From the NCBI GenBank assembly GCA_014730285.1, contig WJIM01000423.1, forward strand, positions 1 to 10,798: a stretch of DNA of 10,798 nucleotides, read 5' to 3'. This document shows positions 6,659 to 10,798 of this stretch, one piece after another. Below the pieces are notes generated by a model that worked only from the letters and a program-made list of their open reading frames with translations, was not told where the DNA came from and ran no database searches. Made by a program: the position numbers and the translations under genes. The stretch is from Candidatus Zixiibacteriota bacterium. GTDB taxonomy: Bacteria; Zixibacteria; MSB-5A5; JAABVY01. Each line of letters opens with the position of its first letter. Positions within the stretch are counted from its first letter, which is position 1.

Positions 6659-7912
6659 ATGAGATTATATAAATTGTTTAAATTGTTCGCGATCATCATC
6701 ATTGTCATGACAGTGCATCTTCCCGCCCAGGGGATTCAAAGTACATGTATTGACTGTCATGGTCTTCTGGAAGATGAGATGACTGCACCCGTGGACAGTT
6801 TTGAAAATGATGTACACAATCGGCCCGGCTTGGGATGTGTCGGCTGCCACGGCGGAGATAATACATCTGATGATCTGGTTGAATCCATGAGCCCGGAGAA
6901 AGGCTTTATAGGCACGCCGGGACCACTCGAGATTCCGGAACTCTGTTCAAAGTGTCATAGCGATCCGGATTTTATGAAGACTTATAATCCTTCATTGCCC
7001 ACGGACCAGTATTCCAAATACCTGACTTCGATACATGGCAAAAAAAGTGAAGAAGGCGATAAAAAGGTTGCCCATTGTTCTTCCTGCCATGGCGCCCACG
7101 GGATCCGACCATCGAAGAATCCTCTTTCGGCAGTGTATGATAAAAATATTCCGGCTACCTGTGCCGGTTGCCATAATGACAGCGCGTATATGGCTGCTTA
7201 TAGCATTCCTACCGATCAGGTGCGAAATTATAAGCAATCCGTTCACGGCATTGCGCTTCTGGAAAAGGGCGATCTGGGAGCTCCGACATGCAATGACTGT
7301 CATGGCAATCATGGTGCCATCCCCCCGGACGCCGAGTCGATAGATAAGGTCTGCGGCCTCTGCCATCATAATAATATGGTGGATTTTGAAAAATCTTCGC
7401 ACGCAGACTATTTTTCGCTAATGGAGAAGCCCGCCTGCGAGAGCTGCCATTCCAATCACCTGATCGAGCCGCCTTCCACCGAGATGCTGAGCGGAGAGGA
7501 GCCTGTGTGTGCACAGTGCCATTTTGAGGATGACGGAACGGGAGCCCTGGAAGCCGCAAATATGATGGCAGATAGAATTGACAGCCTGGAAGCGGTTATT
7601 GCCAGTACGGAAGAACAGATTGAAAAGGCTGACCAGAAGGGACTGTTCGTAACTGACGGTCTTTTCGCTCTCAAGGATGCCCGCCAGAAAGTATATAAGT
7701 CAAGGACTGCGGTGCACACTTTTAATGCCGATACGGTCGTCGAGATAACAGCCGCAGGATTTAATCAGGCCGTTGAAGCCCGCACCATCGCCGAGGAGCT
7801 TCTGGATAATTATGTATTCAGGCGCAAGGGACTGGCCGTATCGGTAGTCGTACTTCTGATATTGGCGTTTTCAATTTGGATTAAAGTCCGAAGAAAGGAA
7901 TCGTCACAATAG
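6659..7912 (+). CDS. Membrane-anchored nonaheme cytochrome c
   Basis: This is probably the periplasmic electron acceptor of the adjacent Rieske/cytochrome b pair, standing where cytochrome c1 or f would be. The 417 residues contain an N-terminal signal sequence (hydrophobic at about 7-20) and nine CXXCH motifs starting at Cys30, 60, 96, 140, 168, 211, 232, 260 and 284. A heme-free, probably helical segment follows at about 295-385, then a C-terminal membrane helix at about 391-410 with a basic cytoplasmic end. Residues 96-231 show two related units, each with PTDQ, a Tyr, S-[IV]-HG and CHGxHG. The SIHG and SVHG histidines and those after heme sites (GAHG, GNHG) may be distal ligands. The gene starts 1 nt after the cytochrome b stop, behind GGAG, so they are cotranscribed. 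The family looks like NrfB/cytochrome c3-type multihemes; no exact family name is offered. Confidence 0.88.
   Translation: MRLYKLFKLFAIIIIVMTVHLPAQGIQSTCIDCHGLLEDEMTAPVDSFENDVHNRPGLGCVGCHGGDNTSDDLVESMSPEKGFIGTPGPLEIPELCSKCHSDPDFMKTYNPSLPTDQYSKYLTSIHGKKSEEGDKKVAHCSSCHGAHGIRPSKNPLSAVYDKNIPATCAGCHNDSAYMAAYSIPTDQVRNYKQSVHGIALLEKGDLGAPTCNDCHGNHGAIPPDAESIDKVCGLCHHNNMVDFEKSSHADYFSLMEKPACESCHSNHLIEPPSTEMLSGEEPVCAQCHFEDDGTGALEAANMMADRIDSLEAVIASTEEQIEKADQKGLFVTDGLFALKDARQKVYKSRTAVHTFNADTVVEITAAGFNQAVEARTIAEELLDNYVFRRKGLAVSVVVLLILAFSIWIKVRRKESSQ
6944..7351 (+). repeat. Internal duplication of a two-heme module in the nonaheme cytochrome
   Basis: Two protein units of about 65-70 residues are similar: residues 96-167 and 168-231. 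Each runs CXXCH-[SN]D, then PTDQ, a Tyr and S[IV]HG, then C-x-x-CHG-x-HG followed by Pro. The DNA copies have diverged, so this is an old duplication and not a recent tandem repeat. Confidence 0.65.
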
Positions 7913-7926
7913 ACCGGAGGTAAATA

Positions 7927-9426
7927 TTACGGCTGGGTGCCCAGATGACATTCGTAGCATCCCATCTCGCGCCAGGCCTCGTAGATATCGACCGGATGTT
8001 TGAACTCCAGGCCTTCCTCTTGATATGTAACTTCGTAAGTTTCACCACTGCCCTGAGCCAGGATCAGATGGCATGAGTTGCAGCCGTGAGTTATGACCTC
8101 GCCCTTGCTGCTGGAGTGACTGCCTTCATGGCAGCGCATGCAACCCTTGAAATAGAAATGTCCTATGTGGTCAGGATAGACCTCCCAGCGCACTTTCATT
8201 TCAGGGAATATATTCTTCGAAAACTGTTCCTGAGTTCCTGCGATCGCCATCTTGATCATTTGCTGACTGCTGTCGAAAAAGTCGGGATGATTATCCTTAT
8301 AGTAGTCAATTATATAATCCCGAATTCCGGCCATAGCCTCGTCTTCGGTCTCATATTCCTGTGCCATAGCCTCGACAGCCGCGATTTTTATTTCGGGAAT
8401 ATCCGGATTGATCAAATTTGTCGACAGGGCCAGATCTAAAGCATCATCCGGGGAATGATATATATGGCTGGGACGATTGTGGCAGTCGACACAGTCCATA
8501 ACCCTCGGTTCAAGCGAGTCTATTTCCTCCTGGTTGAGAGGATCGTTTTCATCCTGGTATATGGTCACCTCTCCGGTTTCGAGATCGGTATATCTCACCC
8601 AGGGTATATCCTCGCGTTCATGATCGCGGGCGATGTATTCCACCTGAACATCGCTTGAGATATGCCAATGAATGCCTGTGGCCTCGTTAGTACCCTGCTC
8701 GCCTCCAACCTTAATCAGCATATTAATCGGCCAGTGAGAATTGGTTTCGTCATATAAATAATGATCGAGCTCCATCTGCATCCCGCCAAAGAACTTCGCC
8801 GGCCAATGGCATTCCTCACAGGTCTCGCGCGCAGGCCGCAAATTCTCCACCGGAGTTGGTATCGGTCTGGGATAGTTATTGACCAACGTTGCGTATACCT
8901 GATACGCCCCCGAGAGCTTGGAACGCGTATACCATCCCGCCCCGGGGCCGACATGACATTCCACACAGGCCACCCGGGCATGCGGGGAATGCTGATAGGC
9001 GGTATATTCCGGCTTCATCACTCTATGGCAGGTTGTGCCGCAGAACTTGACCGATTCGCTGAAATGAAAAGCCTGGTAGCTCCCGACCGCTGTAAAGATC
9101 AGGAAGAAAAACGTACCTATCAGGAAGATGAAGAAAGCGTTTCGGTGACTTTTTATGTTCAAATCGACATAAGGCCATTTGGGCCGGTCGAGCTTTTCGC
9201 CACGCTTTTCACGACGCCATTGGCGCAGCATGCCGATTGGGATCAGGATCAGGCCGAATATCAAAATTGCGGGGAGAATCATAAATGAGAAGATACCCAG
9301 ATAGGGATTTTCGATAGCGGTGAAGACGCTTACCAGAAGCATCACAATCACAAGCAATCCGGCTATGATTGCAATGGTTGCTCCGACAGAGCTTAAGAAA
9401 TTATATGCCAGTCTTGGTAGTTTCAT
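7927..9426 (-). CDS. NapC/NirT-type heptaheme inner-membrane cytochrome c, ImcH-like
   Basis: The protein probably oxidises quinol at the inner membrane and passes electrons to periplasmic or outer-membrane cytochromes. From the ATG at 9426 it has 499 residues. Three hydrophobic segments (about 14-38, 44-68 and 97-119) come first, followed by seven CXXCH motifs starting at Cys129, 154, 203, 312, 429, 449 and 490. The first heme region (CGTTCHRVMKPEYTAYQHSPH, then CVECHVGPGAGWY) matches NapC/NirT proteins. Three helices, seven hemes and about 500 residues match my knowledge of Geobacter ImcH, an inner-membrane cytochrome needed for high-potential extracellular acceptors; orthology is not proven. 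An in-frame TTG at 9471 would add 15 residues, but that stretch is encoded by the preceding hairpin and has no ribosome site. No strong ribosome binding site is seen before 9426 either. The gene converges on the nonaheme gene with 14 bp between the stops. Confidence 0.85.
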   Translation of the reverse strand: MKLPRLAYNFLSSVGATIAIIAGLLVIVMLLVSVFTAIENPYLGIFSFMILPAILIFGLILIPIGMLRQWRREKRGEKLDRPKWPYVDLNIKSHRNAFFIFLIGTFFFLIFTAVGSYQAFHFSESVKFCGTTCHRVMKPEYTAYQHSPHARVACVECHVGPGAGWYTRSKLSGAYQVYATLVNNYPRPIPTPVENLRPARETCEECHWPAKFFGGMQMELDHYLYDETNSHWPINMLIKVGGEQGTNEATGIHWHISSDVQVEYIARDHEREDIPWVRYTDLETGEVTIYQDENDPLNQEEIDSLEPRVMDCVDCHNRPSHIYHSPDDALDLALSTNLINPDIPEIKIAAVEAMAQEYETEDEAMAGIRDYIIDYYKDNHPDFFDSSQQMIKMAIAGTQEQFSKNIFPEMKVRWEVYPDHIGHFYFKGCMRCHEGSHSSSKGEVITHGCNSCHLILAQGSGETYEVTYQEEGLEFKHPVDIYEAWREMGCYECHLGTQP

Positions 9427-9434
9427 TACGGTTA

Positions 9435-9472
9435 TGAAAGAAATTGCCCTCTCGCTCAGGCGAGAGGGCAAT
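9435..9472 (-). terminator. Strong 13-bp hairpin with T-rich tail between the two cytochrome genes
   Basis: The arms at 9443-9455 and 9460-9472 are perfectly complementary over 13 bp (on the minus strand ATTGCCCTCTCGC and GCGAGAGGGCAAT) with a CTGA loop. On the minus strand TTCTTTC follows. It lies about 9 nt after the stop of the hexaheme gene and 16 nt before the ATG of the heptaheme gene. It fits a Rho-independent terminator, probably leaky or an mRNA processing/stabilising element, because no separate promoter for the downstream gene is visible. Confidence 0.75.
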
Positions 9473-9481
9473 ATTTAACAT

Positions 9482-10582
9482 CTATCTATTTATCAGTGCT
9501 AGATCCTTAGGCTTTGCGGCGGCAGGCGCACCCTCAGGATCGCCGGTGGTAAGGAAATTAATTGCCGCTTGAAGCAGACCGACGGCATATTTTGTGTTAT
9601 GCGCTCCCATCGAACGGTCCTCATGGACGAACAGCCAGTTGAACACCGCTCCGGCGGAATCCGCCGATACGGTAAGGTCGGTTGGATGTGCATCATCGAG
9701 CATACCTGCATCTTCCAGCAGAATCTCCAGACTGTCCAGCAGACCGGCAACCTCTTCTTCAACAGTCTCTTCATCATTGCCGTCCCAGTCGTAATCGGCG
9801 TCGGCAGGATATCCGAATCCGCCTGAAAATGCACTTGCGCCATGACATGCTTCAACATTACATCCGGTAACATTGTAATGATCCTTGGCTTCGTCATACA
9901 TGTTCCAGGAATGGCCGCCCAGGGTGATATCGCCGGAGGCAGACATGTGGCATTCCACACAACCGTTCTGAGCTACATTGGTATGAGCCGAATTGCCGAT
10001 ATCAAGACCGTACTCATAGGCATTGGTACCAGCCAGCATATCGGCATGATTACTGTGATGCGGTCCCCAGCGCAGGCTCAGTTCCGTATCACCCATGATG
10101 AGCTCATCGATATTAGCTCTGCTCTGGTGGCAGGAGGCGCAAAGGTTTGCGCTGCCGCGGTCGAAACTAAAGCCGTTCATCAAGGCCACAGCCTGCTGAA
10201 CACGAACCTCGAGATTTGTATTCGTATGCGGGGCGTGACAGGTGAAACATCCAATCTGCGTGAAATACTCGCCCGAGGCGGATTCGCCTTCCAGGCTGGC
10301 AAGGAAGCCCTCGCTTGTATGGCATTTCTCGCAGGGCTGATAAAAGCCCGCATTGATACGGTTCCTGTCGATATTATCTCCCGAGGCATGCTTGGAAACC
10401 TGCCACTGGAAAGTAGCCGCACGCAGATCGCGGTCCTGATCGCTGTGGCATGTGAAGCAGGCGCTGGCATCGGCAACAAGGTCGCCGTTGGATTCATTTA
10501 TAACCTTGCGTTCACATCCAATGAATATCATCATCAAGACCGCTATCAGGAGAATGATAACGCTAACTGTTTTAAATTTCAT
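9482..10582 (-). CDS. Hexaheme c-type cytochrome lipoprotein
   Basis: This is probably an outer-membrane electron carrier or reductase of unknown acceptor. The 366 residues start with a lipoprotein signal: a hydrophobic stretch at 6-22 ending FIGC, so Cys23 would be lipidated. Five CXXCH motifs start at Cys42, 84, 112, 148 and 208, and a sixth site is CX4CH (Cys241, Cys246, His247). Isolated His residues in SKHASG, PHHSNHAD and GGHSW could be distal ligands. After an acidic stretch (about 263-297), the C-terminus has DRSMGAHNTKYAVGLLQAA (322-340), a pattern like the helical end of NrfA and related multiheme enzymes. That points to a distant relationship and not to nitrite reduction, because the NrfA CXXCK heme is absent. 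GGGAGGAG stands 4 nt before the ATG. The gene starts 11 nt after the stop of the barrel gene, so the two form an operon. Confidence 0.87.
   Translation of the reverse strand: MKFKTVSVIILLIAVLMMIFIGCERKVINESNGDLVADASACFTCHSDQDRDLRAATFQWQVSKHASGDNIDRNRINAGFYQPCEKCHTSEGFLASLEGESASGEYFTQIGCFTCHAPHTNTNLEVRVQQAVALMNGFSFDRGSANLCASCHQSRANIDELIMGDTELSLRWGPHHSNHADMLAGTNAYEYGLDIGNSAHTNVAQNGCVECHMSASGDITLGGHSWNMYDEAKDHYNVTGCNVEACHGASAFSGGFGYPADADYDWDGNDEETVEEEVAGLLDSLEILLEDAGMLDDAHPTDLTVSADSAGAVFNWLFVHEDRSMGAHNTKYAVGLLQAAINFLTTGDPEGAPAAAKPKDLALINR
9842..9862 (-). other. Noncanonical CX4CH heme attachment site
   Basis: The codons at 9862-9842 read Cys-Asn-Val-Glu-Ala-Cys-His (residues 241-247), followed by Gly. 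CX4CH sites that bind covalent heme are known in some tetraheme cytochrome c3 proteins, so heme binding here is plausible but not certain. The other five sites in this protein are ordinary CXXCH. Confidence 0.7.
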
Positions 10583-10586
10583 AAAT

Positions 10587-10594
10587 CTCCTCCC
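10587..10594 (-). promoter_or_regulatory. Ribosome binding site of the hexaheme cytochrome gene
   Basis: GGGAGGAG on the minus strand lies 4 nt from the ATG at 10582 and touches the TAG stop of the upstream barrel gene (10594-10596). This arrangement supports the chosen start and co-translation with the barrel gene. Confidence 0.75.
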
Positions 10595-10798
10595 TAAAAG
10601 GATATATGTTTGATTAAACTTATTTCCACAATGTTGGCCGTATAGTATTGATCCCTCACCAGGAAATCATCGAAGTTCTGGACATTGTATTCGGCCTTAA
10701 ACGTATAGCCTTCATAGAACTCATAAGCGGCGTCGAATCTGAGTATGAAACTCTCCACATCCAAATCGCGCTTGCTGCGGTAGTAGGTCAGTCCGAAA
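10594..10798 (-). CDS. C-terminus of a probable outer-membrane beta-barrel protein (start outside window)
   Basis: A frame with no start codon in the window runs from the right edge to the TAG at 10594-10596 and encodes 67 residues. The sequence alternates polar and hydrophobic or aromatic residues (GLTYYRSKR, SFILRFDAAYEFYEGYTFKAEYNV, YYTANIVEISLIKHISF), as in transmembrane beta-strands joined by short turns. It ends in Phe, the usual C-terminal signal for BAM-dependent barrel assembly. The downstream gene encodes a multiheme lipoprotein, so it could be the porin partner of a porin-cytochrome conduit (MtrB/PioB-like). The fragment is too short to assign a family, and another kind of outer-membrane protein is possible. 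Confidence 0.65.
   Translation of the reverse strand, partial: FGLTYYRSKRDLDVESFILRFDAAYEFYEGYTFKAEYNVQNFDDFLVRDQYYTANIVEISLIKHISF

Noticed and set aside
8761..9288. 175-residue plus-strand open frame opposite the heptaheme cytochrome
   Set aside because: It is antisense to three heme motifs and the third membrane segment of a well-supported gene, and has no family features of its own.
9427..9471. TTG start at 9471, giving 15 extra residues on the heptaheme cytochrome
   Set aside because: The extra codons are encoded by the terminator-like hairpin, no ribosome binding site precedes the TTG, and the ATG at 9426 begins just before the first membrane segment.
9482..10582. Hexaheme lipoprotein as a nitrite reductase (NrfA)
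   Set aside because: The C-terminal helix pattern resembles NrfA, but there is no CXXCK active-site heme motif, so the enzyme assignment is not supported.
9842..10597. 251-residue open frame on the plus strand
   Set aside because: It lies wholly antisense to the hexaheme cytochrome, whose CXXCH motifs, lipobox and ribosome site mark the minus strand as coding. The plus frame has no recognisable domain.
1..10798. CRISPR arrays, tRNA or rRNA genes, insertion sequences or phage genes
   Set aside because: I saw no regularly spaced direct repeats, tRNA-like clover-leaf sequence, transposase or integrase motif. Nearly the whole window is filled by the listed genes.

Overview
The window appears to come from a Gram-negative bacterium that respires with multiheme c-type cytochromes. 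The evidence is a lipoprotein signal, the C-terminus of an outer-membrane beta-barrel, Sec and Tat signals, and 22 heme c attachment motifs in three proteins. The genus cannot be read from the sequence. Pyruvate dehydrogenase genes, a fused trehalose synthase/phosphatase and many large cytochromes would suit deltaproteobacterial or FCB/Zixibacteria-like lineages, but that is a guess. Coding density is very high. The only intergenic stretch over 100 bp is 4907-5125, and no stretch over 300 bp lacks a gene.

Region 1 (1-2705, plus strand) is central carbon metabolism. It holds the 3' part of the pyruvate dehydrogenase E2 gene (aceF), with an unusual long Glu/Lys-rich linker, followed 29 bp later by E3 (lpdA). 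Region 2 (2702-4906, minus strand) is a two-domain trehalose-6-phosphate synthase/phosphatase. It converges on lpdA, and the two stop codons overlap by 4 bp.

The divergent intergenic region 4907-5125 has a plausible sigma70-type promoter for each side. A near-perfect 37-bp palindrome (5040-5076) covers the -35 and most of the -10 of the rightward promoter and looks like an operator.

Region 3 (5126-7912, plus strand) is a tight three-gene operon. It encodes a Rieske iron-sulfur protein, a cytochrome b that fuses b6-like and subunit IV-like halves, and a membrane-anchored nine-heme cytochrome c. Together they look like a quinol-oxidising bc-type complex in which a multiheme cytochrome replaces cytochrome c1 or f.

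Region 4 (7927-10798, minus strand, converging on region 3) reads from right to left. It starts with the C-terminal 67 residues of a probable outer-membrane beta-barrel, which has no start codon in the window. Next comes a six-heme lipoprotein cytochrome with one CX4CH site, then a strong hairpin/terminator, then a seven-heme NapC/NirT-type inner-membrane cytochrome resembling Geobacter ImcH. A simple model is that quinol electrons enter through the Rieske/b complex or the NapC-type protein, cross the periplasm on multiheme cytochromes, and may leave through the barrel plus lipoprotein cytochrome. The individual families are recognised from sequence; the assembled pathway is inference.
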